64,000 nt of DNA from Salipaludibacillus sp. CUR1 (GTDB taxonomy: Bacteria > Bacillota > Bacilli > Bacillales > Salisediminibacteriaceae). Shown here one piece after another: positions 46,247 through 55,659 of the stretch. The stretch's first letter is position 1, and every line of letters starts with the position of its first letter. The notes beneath the pieces are model-generated. The model did not search any database, had not been told where the DNA came from, and saw only the letters and a list, made by a program, of their open reading frames with translations. The stretch lies in NCBI RefSeq assembly GCF_021028955.1, contig NZ_JAIWPE010000064.1, positions 62,001 through 126,000 on the forward strand. The letters are read 5' to 3'. The position numbers and the translations under genes were made by a program.

Positions 46247-47007
46247 GTGAAAAAACAATTCAACTCGTGATCAAACGCCAGGTGGATCAGAACAGTGAAC
46301 CTTACGAAGAGAAATTTGATTTGCCTTACCGCCCGAATATGAATGTTATTTCTGCTTTAATGGAAATTAGGCGGAATCCTGTTAATGCTGAAGGGAAAGC
46401 TACTACGGCAGTAGCTTGGGATGCAAGCTGTCTTGAAGAAGTTTGCGGAGCATGTTCAATGATTATTAATGGTAAACCCCGGCAATCCTGTACAGCATTA
46501 ATCGATCAGTTAGAGCAGCCGATCAGACTGGAGCCCATGCATACTTTCCCGGTTCTGCGCGATCTGACTGTCGACAGAAGCAGAATGTTTGATTCCCTTA
46601 AACGTGTGAAAGCCTGGGTACCTATTGACGGCACATATGATTTGGGTCCAGGGCCGCGAATGCCTGAAGCTAAAAGACAATGGGCTTATGAACTGTCTAA
46701 ATGTATGACTTGTGGAGTCTGTCTGCAAGCTTGCCCGAATGTTAATAGTAAATCAGATTTTATTGGGCCTGCAGCAATCTCACAAGTTCGTTTATTTAAT
46801 GCCCACCCGACAGGTGCTATGCATAAAGCTGAAAGGCTGGAGACGCTAATTGATGGAGATGGCGGACTTGCCGCTTGCGGCAACTCTCAAAACTGTGTGG
46901 AGTCCTGTCCTAAAGGTATTCCATTGACAACATCCATCGCTGCTATGAACCGTGCAACAACACTGCAGTCTTTTAAAAACTTCTTTGGGTCTGACAATAC
47001 AGCATAA
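46243..47007 (+). CDS. sdhB: Succinate dehydrogenase iron-sulfur subunit
   Basis: A 254-aa protein. The N-terminal [2Fe-2S] ferredoxin domain has CLEEVCGACSMIINGKPRQSC (shortened: C-x4-C-x2-C ... C). The C-terminal domain has the [4Fe-4S] motif CMTCGVCLQACP and the [3Fe-4S] region CGNSQNCVESCPKGIPL. It carries electrons from the flavin to menaquinone at SdhC. Its ATG overlaps the sdhA stop, indicating translational coupling. A hairpin follows. Confidence 0.98.
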   Translation: MSEKTIQLVIKRQVDQNSEPYEEKFDLPYRPNMNVISALMEIRRNPVNAEGKATTAVAWDASCLEEVCGACSMIINGKPRQSCTALIDQLEQPIRLEPMHTFPVLRDLTVDRSRMFDSLKRVKAWVPIDGTYDLGPGPRMPEAKRQWAYELSKCMTCGVCLQACPNVNSKSDFIGPAAISQVRLFNAHPTGAMHKAERLETLIDGDGGLAACGNSQNCVESCPKGIPLTTSIAAMNRATTLQSFKNFFGSDNTA

Positions 47008-47016
47008 GTTTTAACG

Positions 47017-47040
47017 AAGGGGCTTTCGGGCCCCTTATAT
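47017..47040 (+). terminator. Terminator of sdhCAB
   Basis: AAGGGG(C) / (G)CCCCTT with a small TTTCGGG loop, followed by ATATT. The U-tract is weak. Confidence 0.65.
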
Positions 47041-47053
47041 TCATATTAAAAAA

Positions 47054-47071
47054 TGAATGAATGTTCATTCG
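47054..47071 (+). promoter_or_regulatory. FadR-type operator before the thioesterase gene
   Basis: TGAATGAATGTTCATTCG is a 7-4-7 palindrome with one end mismatch and matches the FadR box at 33115. It lies 19 nt upstream of the start codon, over the expected transcription start. Confidence 0.82.
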
Positions 47072-47089
47072 TTTTATGGGAGTGATATT

Positions 47090-47557
47090 ATGAAATTGCC
47101 TGCGTATATTAAAGATTTTGAAGTGTGGAAGAGTGAATTTAGCTATTACTACCCTGTCACTGTGCGTTTTTCAGAAACTGATGCGTTCGGCCATCTGAAC
47201 AATACGGTTCCTTTCGTATATTTTGAACATGCCCGTATCCAGTTTTTTAAAGAATGCGGACTGATGGGGTACTGGATGGATAAGGGAGGGGAAACAATCC
47301 CTGTGACGGCAGACCTTCATTGTGATTATATAAAACAGGTTTTCTTTGACGAACCTCTTCACATAGGAATTAAAGTGTCTGAAATTGGCAGATCCTCTGT
47401 AGAAATCCACTATGCAATTAAAAACAAGGCCGGGGAAATATGTATCACAGGAAGAGGAAGAATCGTTCAAGTTTCCAAAGAAACTGGTAAATCTGTTTCA
47501 TGGGACGAACACAGTGTGGAGTCATTAAAAAAGGGGGCACCAGTCTGTTTGCGTTAA
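47090..47557 (+). CDS. ysmA: Acyl-CoA thioesterase (4HBT hotdog family, YsmA-like)
   Basis: A 155-aa hotdog-fold protein. The pattern VRFSETDAFGHLNNTVPFVYFEHAR (shortened: T-D-A-F-G-H-L-N-N) is the 4-hydroxybenzoyl-CoA thioesterase catalytic region, with the Asp and the His/Asn pair visible at about residues 30-40. It likely hydrolyses an acyl-CoA. Position between sdhB and gerE matches B. subtilis ysmA. The start is ATG 47090 with GGGAGTGAT upstream; an ATG at 47057 would place coding sequence over the FadR-type operator. The operator ties it to fatty-acid metabolism. Confidence 0.85.
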   Translation: MKLPAYIKDFEVWKSEFSYYYPVTVRFSETDAFGHLNNTVPFVYFEHARIQFFKECGLMGYWMDKGGETIPVTADLHCDYIKQVFFDEPLHIGIKVSEIGRSSVEIHYAIKNKAGEICITGRGRIVQVSKETGKSVSWDEHSVESLKKGAPVCLR

Positions 47558-47584
47558 CTTATAATCCTTTTCACTAATTCCTGT

Positions 47585-47613
47585 CACAGGCGTGAAAGCC
47601 GCCACATAATATA
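47585..47613 (+). promoter_or_regulatory. SigK-type promoter of gerE
   Basis: CACA (-35 region, 47585-47588) is followed by 16 nt and then CATAATATA (47605-47613), which fits the SigK -10 consensus CATAnnnTA exactly. It lies 62 nt upstream of gerE. Confidence 0.75.
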
Positions 47614-47674
47614 GTCATGACTAAATATTCGCCGTAAATATTAAAAAACAGCCCATGCAAGAAAGGGTGAATGT

Positions 47675-47899
47675 ATGAAAGATCATGATTTCAGGCCAAA
47701 ACCGCTTTTGACAAAACGTGAAAGGGAAGTTTTTGAATTACTCGTACAAGACAAAACAACAAAAGAAATAGCTTCACACCTTTTCATAAGCGAAAAAACA
47801 GTTCGTAATCATATTTCCAATACAATGCAGAAGCTAGGGGTGAAGGGGCGGTCCCAGGCAGTTATTGAGTTGGTAAGACTAGGCGAACTGAAAATCTGA
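47675..47899 (+). CDS. gerE: Spore germination/coat regulator GerE
   Basis: A 74-aa protein consisting of a single LuxR-type helix-turn-helix (LTKREREVFELLVQDKTTKE, then VRNHISNTMQKLGVKGRSQA). GerE acts late in the mother cell, activating and repressing spore-coat genes with SigK. Length and sequence match the family exactly. AGAAAGGGTG precedes ATG 47675. A hairpin ACCCGGCTTC / GAGCCGGGT lies just after the stop. Confidence 0.97.
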   Translation: MKDHDFRPKPLLTKREREVFELLVQDKTTKEIASHLFISEKTVRNHISNTMQKLGVKGRSQAVIELVRLGELKI

Positions 47900-48020
47900 T
47901 GTTACCCGGCTTCTTAAGGAAGGAGCCGGGTTTCAATCAGTTTTGTGTTGACTGTAAGGTTGCATAGTATTTATGATATGATATCGTCAAATAGTGTTTA
48001 AAAGAAGAAGGTGTCAAACT

Positions 48021-48863
48021 ATGCAAGGGCCTTATAAATTTCAGAAAGCCTTAAACAATAACGTGGTAATTGCTGAATCAGAAAATGGAAAAGAAGTTAT
48101 TTTTATTGGGAAAGGAATAGGCTTCGGAAAAAAAAGCGGAGAAATTTTTGAAGCTAAAACCTATGACAAGCTATATTCTCTTGTGGATGAAATAGAACAG
48201 GAAAAATATTTGAAGCTGGTAACTAAAGAAACGGAAGAAACACTGCTGGTTATCCACGAAGCTATTGAAAAAATCCACGATGCAATCGGCTTCCGGCTGA
48301 TAGAGCGAATTCATTCAGCGTTAACACAGCATATGGTTCTTGCTTTACAAAGAACAAAAGATGAAACCGACATTAAAAACCCTTTCTTAACCGAAACGAA
48401 GTGGCTTTATCACCAGACATACTTGATCGCGGGAGATGTGGTGAATTTTATCTATGAAAAAACAGGGTACAAGCTTCCAGAGGCAGAAACAGGTTTTATT
48501 ACTCTTCATATTCAAAGTGCCATTAGAGACAGCCATTCAGTTATAAATAAAGAATCGGATATCCTTACGCGCTGTGTCCGTTATGTGGAAGAGAAACTCG
48601 GTTTGGAACTTAAGAAAGATATGCCTCAGTTCCGGCGTTTTGTGCGCCATTTAAAAAATATAATTGATGATCCGTTAACGGAAAATACGACAAAGTTAGA
48701 CAAAAGTATTATTTTTTCCTTGAAGGAAAAAGAAAGCCTGTGTTATAATATTTCTCGGAACTTAGTACGGATGATTGAGAAATCAACAGGAGTGTCCATT
48801 AGTGATTCAGAAGTAATGCACTTAACTATTTATGTCAGAACATTAATGGAACAACATAATTAA
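48021..48863 (+). CDS. glcT: PTS antiterminator GlcT (BglG/LicT family)
   Basis: A 280-aa RNA-binding antiterminator. The N-terminal CAT domain (about 1-56: FQKALNNNVVIAESENGKEV then GKGIGFGKKSGE) binds the RAT hairpin. Two PTS regulation domains (PRD1 about 65-170, PRD2 about 175-280) carry conserved His residues (RIHSALTQH, TLHIQSA, RRFVRHLKN, HLTIYVR). It acts on the RAT/terminator directly downstream, before ptsH. AGAAGAAGGTG precedes ATG 48021 (MQGPYKF). In B. subtilis glcT precedes ptsG-ptsH-ptsI; here ptsG is missing. Confidence 0.9.
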   Translation: MQGPYKFQKALNNNVVIAESENGKEVIFIGKGIGFGKKSGEIFEAKTYDKLYSLVDEIEQEKYLKLVTKETEETLLVIHEAIEKIHDAIGFRLIERIHSALTQHMVLALQRTKDETDIKNPFLTETKWLYHQTYLIAGDVVNFIYEKTGYKLPEAETGFITLHIQSAIRDSHSVINKESDILTRCVRYVEEKLGLELKKDMPQFRRFVRHLKNIIDDPLTENTTKLDKSIIFSLKEKESLCYNISRNLVRMIEKSTGVSISDSEVMHLTIYVRTLMEQHN

Positions 48864-48875
48864 ACAAACCCGTTT

Positions 48876-48999
48876 ACGTGTTACTGATAAGATCAGGCAT
48901 GAGTAAAGAGGCGAGTTTATGATTAGGAATGCAGCACATACGCGCATGGCCCGGCGGGCATGTTCTTTTCATAGACAAACTTTACTCATGCTTTTTTTA
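48876..48999 (+). promoter_or_regulatory. GlcT RAT antiterminator overlapping a terminator before ptsHI
   Basis: ACGTGTTACTGATAAGATCA followed by GGCATGAG (48876-48903) is nearly identical to the ptsG RAT recognised by GlcT in B. subtilis, as I recall it. Its 3' half belongs to the stem GCATGAGTAAAG (48898-48909), which pairs with CTTTACTCATGC (48980-48991) and a T7 run. GlcT binding to RAT would exclude the terminator. The 70-nt loop contains a smaller GC hairpin. Confidence 0.88.
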
Positions 49000-49122
49000 T
49001 TGGAAAACAGGTAATTTAGCGTGAGAAGCTGGATTATTGGGTATGATTAATATTAGTGAACGAGTTTGTTTATAATCATCTGTAAAGTTAAATTATTATA
49101 ATGAATTTAAGGAGTGTTTAAC

Positions 49123-49386
49123 ATGGCAGAAAAGACATTTACTATCACAGCAGAAACAGGTATCCACGCTCGTCCGGCTACGCAGCTTGTTAATAAAGCG
49201 GGGCAGTATGAGTCTGAAATTACACTTGAATATAACGGAAAGTCCGTTAACTTAAAATCTATTATGGGTGTTATGTCTCTTGGTGTCGGCCAGGGGTCAG
49301 AAGTAACGATTAAAGCAGAAGGTCCAGATGAAGAAGAAGCTATCCAAGGTCTTGATGAAATTATGAAACAAGGGCTGTCTGAATAA
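49123..49386 (+). CDS. ptsH: Phosphocarrier protein HPr
   Basis: An 87-aa PTS phosphocarrier. H15 ([12 protein letters not shown]) receives phosphate from EI, and S46 ([12 protein letters not shown]) is the HPr-kinase site that lets HPr-Ser-P act as CcpA corepressor. AAGGAGTG is 6 nt before ATG 49123. It ends in TAATG shared with ptsI. Confidence 0.98.
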   Translation: MAEKTFTITAETGIHARPATQLVNKAGQYESEITLEYNGKSVNLKSIMGVMSLGVGQGSEVTIKAEGPDEEEAIQGLDEIMKQGLSE

Positions 49387-51101
49387 TGCCCAAAAATCTA
49401 AGCGGAATTGCTGCATCTGCCGGCATTGCGATCTCAAAGGTTTTCCGTCTTGAGACACCCGATTTGACAGTGGAGAAGGAAACTATTGAAAACGTTCAAG
49501 AAGAAACAGACCGTCTGGATGCAGCTTTAGAAAAAGCAAAAGGCGAACTGCAGGTTATTAAAGAAAAAACAAAAAATGACCTTGGTGAAGAGCATGCAGA
49601 GATTTTCTCTGCCCACCTCCTGGTCCTCAGTGATCCGGAATTAGTAGATCCTATCCGTCAGAAAGTTAAAGATGACAAAGTTAACGCTGCTTTCGCGTTA
49701 AAAGAAGTTTCAGACCAATTCGTAACTATGTTTGAAACAATGGATAATGAATATATGAAAGAACGTGCAGCGGATATCCGTGATGTCTCTAAAAGAGTCC
49801 TTGCCCATATTTTAGGTAAGCCTATGGTCTCGCTGGCGGAGTTAAATGAAGAAGTTGTTCTTGTGGCGGATGACTTAACGCCATCTGATACGGCGCAGCT
49901 TAATAAGGATTTTGTCAAAGGTTTCGTAACAGATATTGGCGGGAGAACATCCCACTCAGCTATTATGGCGCGTTCAATGGAGATTCCGGCAGTAGTAGGC
50001 ACAAAAACGGTTACACAGGAAGCTGAGGCCGGGGAAATGGTAATTATTGACGGCCTTGAAGGTAATGTCATTATCAACCCGTCAGAAGCTGAGCTTAATG
50101 AATATAAGCAAAAGCTGGAAGATTTTCAGGAAAAGAAAAAAGAATGGGCCAAACTGAAAAATGAGCCTTCAAAATCTAAAGACGGGGTTCACGTTGAATT
50201 AGCTGCAAATATTGGAACGCCAAACGACCTTGAGGGCGTGAAGAATAACGGAGCTGAAGGGATCGGCCTTTACAGAACAGAATTTCTTTATATGGGAAGA
50301 GATGAGCTTCCTACAGAAGAAGAACAGTTTGAGGCCTACAAAAAAGTAGTGGAAGACATGGACGGGAAACCTGTCGTCATCCGTACTTTGGATATCGGGG
50401 GAGACAAAGAACTTCCTTATTTGGATCTGCCGAAAGAGATGAATCCTTTCCTTGGTTTCCGTGCAATCAGGCTGTGCCTGGAAAAGGATGATATTTTCCG
50501 AACCCAGCTGCGAGCGTTATTAAGAGCAAGCGCGTTTGGCAACCTTAAAATTATGTTCCCAATGATCGCCACTCTGGATGAATTCAGACAGGCGAAATCC
50601 CTGCTTGAAGAAGAAAAAGAGAAACTTACGAAGGAAGGCACAGAAGTAAGTAATTCTATCGAGCTTGGTATAATGGTTGAAATACCTTCAACGGCAGTTA
50701 TGGCTCCCCAATTTGCTAAAGAAGTAGATTTCTTCAGTATAGGAACAAATGATTTAATTCAATATACAATGGCAGCGGACCGAATGAATGAACAGGTTTC
50801 TTACCTGTATCAGCCATATAATCCTGCGATCTTAAGACTGGTTAAAATGGTTATTGACGCCTCACATGCTGAAGGAAAGTGGACAGGCATGTGCGGTGAA
50901 ATGGCTGGAGATGAAACTGCTATTCCTCTGCTGCTTGGTCTAGGGTTAGACGAATTTAGTATGAGTGCAACCTCAGTGCTTCCTGCGCGAAGCCAAATCA
51001 GCCAGATAACTAAAGAGGAAGCTGAAAAGGCAGCAGAAAAAGCACTTCAGCTTAATACAGCAGAAGAAGTGAAACAATTGGTGGAGAAGTCTTTCCTTTA
51101 A
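49386..51101 (+). CDS. ptsI: PTS enzyme I
   Basis: A 571-aa phosphoenolpyruvate-protein phosphotransferase that feeds all PTS sugars by phosphorylating HPr. The N-terminal domain carries the active His in [21 protein letters not shown] (shortened: T-S-H-S). The C-terminal PEP-binding barrel contains [34 protein letters not shown] and the Cys region GMCGEMAGD. The start overlaps the ptsH stop by one base. A terminator follows. Confidence 0.98.
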   Translation: MPKNLSGIAASAGIAISKVFRLETPDLTVEKETIENVQEETDRLDAALEKAKGELQVIKEKTKNDLGEEHAEIFSAHLLVLSDPELVDPIRQKVKDDKVNAAFALKEVSDQFVTMFETMDNEYMKERAADIRDVSKRVLAHILGKPMVSLAELNEEVVLVADDLTPSDTAQLNKDFVKGFVTDIGGRTSHSAIMARSMEIPAVVGTKTVTQEAEAGEMVIIDGLEGNVIINPSEAELNEYKQKLEDFQEKKKEWAKLKNEPSKSKDGVHVELAANIGTPNDLEGVKNNGAEGIGLYRTEFLYMGRDELPTEEEQFEAYKKVVEDMDGKPVVIRTLDIGGDKELPYLDLPKEMNPFLGFRAIRLCLEKDDIFRTQLRALLRASAFGNLKIMFPMIATLDEFRQAKSLLEEEKEKLTKEGTEVSNSIELGIMVEIPSTAVMAPQFAKEVDFFSIGTNDLIQYTMAADRMNEQVSYLYQPYNPAILRLVKMVIDASHAEGKWTGMCGEMAGDETAIPLLLGLGLDEFSMSATSVLPARSQISQITKEEAEKAAEKALQLNTAEEVKQLVEKSFL

Positions 51102-51129
51102 AATTGTCACCTATTTTTAGCTGCTGAAT

Positions 51130-51175
51130 ACGCTGATTTACAGCATAAGTTTGCTGTGAATCAGCGTTTTCTTTA
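51130..51175 (+). terminator. Terminator of ptsHI
   Basis: ACGCTGATTTACAGCA / TGCTGTGAATCAGCGT with a 6-nt loop, followed by TTTCTTT. Confidence 0.9.
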
Positions 51176-51342
51176 CTTTAGCCAATAATAATTATCACGC
51201 GATTTTACTATAAATTCTGGAGGGAATTTAGGCTAATGCCAAGTTTTTCTATGGTTTGTTTCCTAAGAGACTTGAAATTCACAGCAAAAAACGGGAAAAT
51301 ATAGGTGTTCAACATGTTTCGCTATACGAAAGGAGCAAGGCA

Positions 51343-51822
51343 ATGCCTGAACAGGAAAAGCAGCAAACTCTAGAACATACTCAAGTTGAAAACATTGAGA
51401 AATCGTTACGAATGATTGCAGATATTGTCAAACAAAAAGGAAGGGAAATCTTAAGTGACTTTCCTATAACTCCTCCTCAGTTTGTTGCACTTCAGTGGCT
51501 GCATGAATATGGTGATATGACTATTGGTGAATTATCTTCGAAAATGTATTTAGCATGCAGCACAACAACTGACCTTGTGGACCGCATGGAAAAAAATGAC
51601 CTGGTTGAGCGGGTGAAAGACACGAATGACAGGAGGGTCGTCAGGATCCACTTATTGGATAAAGGGGCGACTATTATCCGGGAAGTTATAAATCAGCGGC
51701 AAGGATATTTGCAAGGTGTACTGAACGATTTTTCCAAGCAGGACGTTGATTTTCTTGAAAGAAGCTTAAAATATCTTTTTGATGAAATGAAAAGAGATGC
51801 TAAAACCTGGAAGTCATTTTAA
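51343..51822 (+). CDS. ysmB: MarR family regulator (YsmB-like)
   Basis: A 159-aa winged-helix regulator: [40 protein letters not shown] (recognition helix) and the wing [16 protein letters not shown]. It is the B. subtilis ysmB position, directly before racE with 17 nt between. The target and ligand are unknown. The true start is ATG 51343 with AAAGGAG upstream; the frame extends to 51256 without a site. Confidence 0.9.
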   Translation: MPEQEKQQTLEHTQVENIEKSLRMIADIVKQKGREILSDFPITPPQFVALQWLHEYGDMTIGELSSKMYLACSTTTDLVDRMEKNDLVERVKDTNDRRVVRIHLLDKGATIIREVINQRQGYLQGVLNDFSKQDVDFLERSLKYLFDEMKRDAKTWKSF

Positions 51823-51839
51823 GGAAAGAAAGAGGACGT

Positions 51840-52688
51840 TTGACAGTGAAAAAACCTATTGGAGTCATAGATTCAGGTGTTGGGGGACTGACCGTCGTAT
51901 CTGAACTTATCAGACAATTACCTAAAGAAGAGATCATCTATATCGGTGACACGGCGAGATGCCCGTATGGACCCAGATCCCAGGAAGAAGTCCGTTCATT
52001 TACCTGGGAGATGATTGATTATCTTCTCTCCCATGATATTAAGCTGTTAGTGATCGCCTGTAATACAGCTACGGCCGTCGTGCTGGAAGAAGCGAAGGAG
52101 AAGTTATCTATCCCTGTGCTAGGTGTCATCCATCCTGGAGCGACAGCCGCTTTAAAAACGACAAAGAACCAGCACGTAGGAGTCATCGGCACAGAGGGGA
52201 CAATTTCAAGCGGGGCTTACCATAGAGAATTAACTGCCATCAATAATAAAGTAAAGGTAGTCAGTTTAGCTTGTCCTACGCTTGTTCCGCTGGTAGAAAC
52301 GGGTAAGTTTAACACCTCTCATTCTAAGAAAGTCATTTCTGAGGCGTTGGCGCCTATTCTGGCCTATGACATAGACAGCCTTATTTTAGGCTGTACTCAT
52401 TACCCGCTCATTGCTTCTCAGATCAGCGAAGAGGCAGGGGATAGTGTAAAAGTCATTTGTTCAGGGGATGAGACAGCACTGGAAGTCAGTGCGCTGTTAT
52501 ACCATAAAGGTTTACTTTATACAGGTGAAACAGAGCCGTCTCATCTTTTCTATACGACAGGCCCTATCACCACCTTTAAAAAAGTAGCCGAAGACTGGCT
52601 GAAGTGCAGGGGCCTTAAAGTGAAGGAAACAAATTTAAGGCTGCCCGCTTATTTTCAAAACATAAAAGCGGCCGGCTGGAGGAATTAG
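51840..52688 (+). CDS. racE: Glutamate racemase
   Basis: A 282-aa cofactor-independent racemase making D-glutamate for peptidoglycan (and poly-gamma-glutamate where present). The two catalytic Cys are C74 ([10 protein letters not shown]) and C185 ([11 protein letters not shown]). The substrate motif [13 protein letters not shown] lies at the N-terminus and [13 protein letters not shown] follows. It starts at TTG 51840 (or GTG 51846), with AAAGAGGACG upstream. Two Bacillus types exist (RacE and YrpC); position argues for RacE. A terminator follows. Confidence 0.96.
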   Translation: MTVKKPIGVIDSGVGGLTVVSELIRQLPKEEIIYIGDTARCPYGPRSQEEVRSFTWEMIDYLLSHDIKLLVIACNTATAVVLEEAKEKLSIPVLGVIHPGATAALKTTKNQHVGVIGTEGTISSGAYHRELTAINNKVKVVSLACPTLVPLVETGKFNTSHSKKVISEALAPILAYDIDSLILGCTHYPLIASQISEEAGDSVKVICSGDETALEVSALLYHKGLLYTGETEPSHLFYTTGPITTFKKVAEDWLKCRGLKVKETNLRLPAYFQNIKAAGWRN

Positions 52689-52694
52689 CTAAGG

Positions 52695-52725
52695 CACAAC
52701 GCGTAAAAAGCGTTGTGTTTTTTTA
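52695..52725 (+). terminator. Terminator of ysmB-racE
   Basis: CACAACGC / GCGTTGTG with a 7-nt loop and T7. Confidence 0.92.
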
Positions 52726-52802
52726 TTTTAAAGCATTCTCCTGGTCTAAAAAAAGAAAAAGCTCGTATACATCATAGTACAAACAGTCAAGGAGGGAATG
52801 CG

Positions 52803-54056
52803 ATGCTGCGCGGTTGGAAAATGAAAGGGGCGGCGGCTATTGGTTTTGGGGCAATAGTCGTCCTCTTTAGTGCATGTGGCTCAGAAACGACAGATGATGT
52901 TCTGGAAGAAATCGATCCGCCACAAATTGATTATATTGAGGATGAAGATGAACTTGAGGTGGAAGTGATAGAGACTTTGGATGAAGGACAAATCAGCTCC
53001 ATTACGGATGATCCGGACGCCAATGAGGAGCTGGACGAATTTGAGTGGGCTGAAGAAAACGAAGAAATGGCTGAGGAAAAGGGGGGTCCGGTAATGGAAG
53101 ATGAAGATATAGCAGAGGAAAAAGGCGGCCCGGTGACAGACGATGAGGATATGACAGAGGAAAAGGACGGACTAGCGGCTGCAGAAGAGGATATTCATGA
53201 AGTGTACCTGGTAGACCGTAACGGAATGGTGGCTCCTCAATCAATGAGTCTGATACTGGGAGACAACGAAGTTAAAAATTTAGTTGAAAGCCTTGTGCAG
53301 GAGGGGCCTGTAACCGAGCTCCTGCCAAACGGGTTCCAGGCTGTATTGCCAGCAGGTACAGAAGTACTCGATACGAAACGCAGTAAAGATGGAACTGTAA
53401 CTGTAGATTTCAATGACTCTTTCAGCGATTATCATCCATCGCAGGAGATGCAGGTTCTTCAATCCCTCACCTGGACTCTTACAGAGCTGGAAGGGATAGA
53501 CAGAGTTCAGTTAAAAATGAATGGGGAAGACCTGGATGCCATGCCTCAAAACAACACGCCTTTAGGACAGGGGTATACTAGGGATCATGGCATTAATTTA
53601 GAAATGAATGACCAGGCTGATCTGACAGCTACAGATTCTGTGATTGTCTATTTCCTGTCGCAGACAGAGGATGAGACTTATTATGTCCCTGTCACTCGAA
53701 GAATTTCCCAAAATGAGGATAAATACGAGGCCATCGTAAATGAACTGCTTGAAGGACCTGACTATATGTCCCGATTGCTGACAGATTTCCGCCAGGAGGC
53801 TGAACTTTTAGAGAAACCTGATTACGCTGACGGGACTGTGACACTCAATTTCAATGAAGCGTTATTAAGCCAGCTTGAAGGCACTGCCGTTTCTGAAAAT
53901 GTGTTAAATATGATTGTTCTTTCTCTTACTGAGCAGGAGGGGGTCGAAAGAGTATCCCTTAAGGTTGATTCTGAACAGGAAATACTCGTCAGCAACGGGC
54001 AGTCTGTATCAGAACCGATTGTTAGGCCTGAGCGTGTAAACACCGGCCGTTTTTAA
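52803..54056 (+). CDS. gerM: Germination/sporulation lipoprotein GerM
   Basis: A 417-aa lipoprotein. The signal helix (about 8-22) ends in the lipobox LFSAC (Cys about 24). Two GerMN domains follow (about 140-262 and 280-405), each with DFNDSF/NFNEAL-type beta motifs. The Bacillus protein helps engulfment and spore peptidoglycan/channel assembly with SpoIIQ-SpoIIIA. A long acidic linker with three tandem 14-residue repeats (AEEKGGPV-type, about 88-130) precedes the first GerMN, making it about 50 aa longer than B. subtilis GerM. CAAGGAGGGAA precedes ATG 52803. Confidence 0.92.
   Translation: MLRGWKMKGAAAIGFGAIVVLFSACGSETTDDVLEEIDPPQIDYIEDEDELEVEVIETLDEGQISSITDDPDANEELDEFEWAEENEEMAEEKGGPVMEDEDIAEEKGGPVTDDEDMTEEKDGLAAAEEDIHEVYLVDRNGMVAPQSMSLILGDNEVKNLVESLVQEGPVTELLPNGFQAVLPAGTEVLDTKRSKDGTVTVDFNDSFSDYHPSQEMQVLQSLTWTLTELEGIDRVQLKMNGEDLDAMPQNNTPLGQGYTRDHGINLEMNDQADLTATDSVIVYFLSQTEDETYYVPVTRRISQNEDKYEAIVNELLEGPDYMSRLLTDFRQEAELLEKPDYADGTVTLNFNEALLSQLEGTAVSENVLNMIVLSLTEQEGVERVSLKVDSEQEILVSNGQSVSEPIVRPERVNTGRF
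53063..53196 (+). repeat. Three tandem 42-bp coding repeats in gerM
   Basis: These encode EEMAEEKGGPVMED, EDIAEEKGGPVTDD and EDMTEEKDGLAAAEED, a 14-residue acidic unit repeated about three times with increasing divergence. Confidence 0.8.
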
Positions 54057-54104
54057 GAAATACTGCTGCGGGGGTTTGAAATTAAGAAACGAAACACTTA
54101 TCAT

Positions 54105-54140
54105 AAGAGGGGTAGCTTTTCCGGCTGCTTCTCTTTTTAT
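54105..54140 (+). terminator. Terminator of gerM
   Basis: AAGAGGGGTAGC / GCTGCTTCTCTT with a short loop and TTTTT. Confidence 0.75.
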
Positions 54141-54243
54141 TTTTACTTAATCAGCTATATTAACAGAGCAATTCTTTAAGAAAGTTTCAACTTCTCCATA
54201 AATGCAAATGAATACATAATTATAAGAGTGGGAGTGGTATGTT

Positions 54244-55041
54244 ATGCGTCATGATGGCCGTGTACACAATCAGCTTAGAAATGTAGAGATTATTCCCGGT
54301 TACATAAAACATCCGGAAGGCTCGGTACTAATCTCTTTCGGCGATACGAAAGTTATTTGTTCGGCAAGTGTTGAAGACCGTGTGCCGCCTTTCATGAGAG
54401 GGCAGGGAAAAGGGTGGATTACAGCCGAATACGCGATGCTTCCGAGAGCAACAGAACAGAGGAATATACGTGAGTCCTCTAAAGGAAAAATCACCGGCAG
54501 GACAATGGAAATTCAGCGTTTGATCGGACGTGCACTCCGATCTGTGGTTAATTTGGAAGTAATAGGGGAAAAAACAGTATGGATAGATTGTGACGTTATT
54601 CAGGCAGATGGAGGAACGAGAACAGCGTCCATTACAGGAGCCTTTGTAGCGATGGGCTTAGCTTTTGACAAATTAATTAAGGAAGAAAAAATTAAAAAAA
54701 ATCCTGTTAAAAACTGTCTTGCTGCCATATCTGTTGGGATAAATGAAGAGGAACAAGCAATTTTAGACCTCGATTACATTGAAGATTCCCAGGCAAATGT
54801 GGATATGAACGTAGTAATGACCGGCGGAGGCCAATTAGTAGAAGTGCAGGGAACTGGAGAAGAAGCAACTTTTTCGCGGAGCCAGCTGAATGAAATGCTT
54901 GATCTGGCAGAAAAAGGAATTAACGAACTTTTTGATCTTCAAATAGAAGCTTTAGGGGACTTTGGTCTTAAGCTAGCGGATGACGACAGCGGATCTGATA
55001 CTCGGGTTAGCAATAATGAGGAGCGGGAAAAGGATGTATAA
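54244..55041 (+). CDS. rph: Ribonuclease PH
   Basis: A 265-aa phosphorolytic 3'-5' exoribonuclease that trims tRNA 3' ends, forming a hexameric ring. The sequence begins [20 protein letters not shown]. It contains [20 protein letters not shown] (start of the RNA-binding arginines), [37 protein letters not shown] (phosphate/active-site Asp) and [24 protein letters not shown] precedes ATG 54244. The C-terminal tail is longer than usual and overlaps the next gene by 8 nt. Confidence 0.97.
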   Translation: MRHDGRVHNQLRNVEIIPGYIKHPEGSVLISFGDTKVICSASVEDRVPPFMRGQGKGWITAEYAMLPRATEQRNIRESSKGKITGRTMEIQRLIGRALRSVVNLEVIGEKTVWIDCDVIQADGGTRTASITGAFVAMGLAFDKLIKEEKIKKNPVKNCLAAISVGINEEEQAILDLDYIEDSQANVDMNVVMTGGGQLVEVQGTGEEATFSRSQLNEMLDLAEKGINELFDLQIEALGDFGLKLADDDSGSDTRVSNNEEREKDV

Positions 55042-55654
55042 AGAAATATTCATTGCTACCAAAAACAAAGGTAAAGTAGCTGAGTTTGAAGCTTTTTTTC
55101 AGAAAAAAGGGCTCAAAGTCAAATCACTGCTTGATTTAGAAGATGAAATTGATGTAGTAGAAGACGGTGAAACGTTTAAAGAAAATGCGATTAAGAAAGC
55201 AAAAACTATTTCAGAATTAATAAATCAGCCTGTCTTAGCTGACGATTCAGGTCTCTCGGTTGATGCTCTTAATGGGGAGCCGGGAATTTATTCTGCACGT
55301 TATGCCGGGCTGGATAAAGATGATGAAGCGAACAACAGAAAACTTCTTAAGGAACTTGAAGATGTTGAAAGCAAGGAAAGGTCTGCCAGGTTTATTTGTG
55401 TTCTTGCTGTCTGCTTTCCGGGAGGAGAAGTGAAAACAGTTACAGGAGAATGTAAAGGGAGAATAACGCAACAGCCCCAAGGCAGTCACGGGTTTGGATA
55501 TGATCCGCTGTTTTATCTTCCTCAATTAAATAAAACAATGGCTGAGCTTACCAGAGAAGAAAAAAACAAGCTGAGCCACCGGGCTGATGCGCTGATACAA
55601 CTCAATAAACTGTGGGATAAGTGGGTTGAAGATGAAACTGATCTGAAAAGGTGA
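55034..55654 (+). CDS. rdgB: Non-canonical purine NTP pyrophosphatase (RdgB/HAM1)
   Basis: A 206-aa enzyme that removes dITP, XTP and similar nucleotides from the pool. The N-terminus [19 protein letters not shown] and the motifs [20 protein letters not shown] and [13 protein letters not shown] are diagnostic. The start is ATG 55034 with GAGGAGCGGG upstream, inside the end of rph; the frame extends earlier without a site. The B. subtilis counterpart is ysnA. It is translationally coupled between rph and ysnB. Confidence 0.95.
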   Translation: MYKEIFIATKNKGKVAEFEAFFQKKGLKVKSLLDLEDEIDVVEDGETFKENAIKKAKTISELINQPVLADDSGLSVDALNGEPGIYSARYAGLDKDDEANNRKLLKELEDVESKERSARFICVLAVCFPGGEVKTVTGECKGRITQQPQGSHGFGYDPLFYLPQLNKTMAELTREEKNKLSHRADALIQLNKLWDKWVEDETDLKR

Positions 55655-55659
55655 TACGT

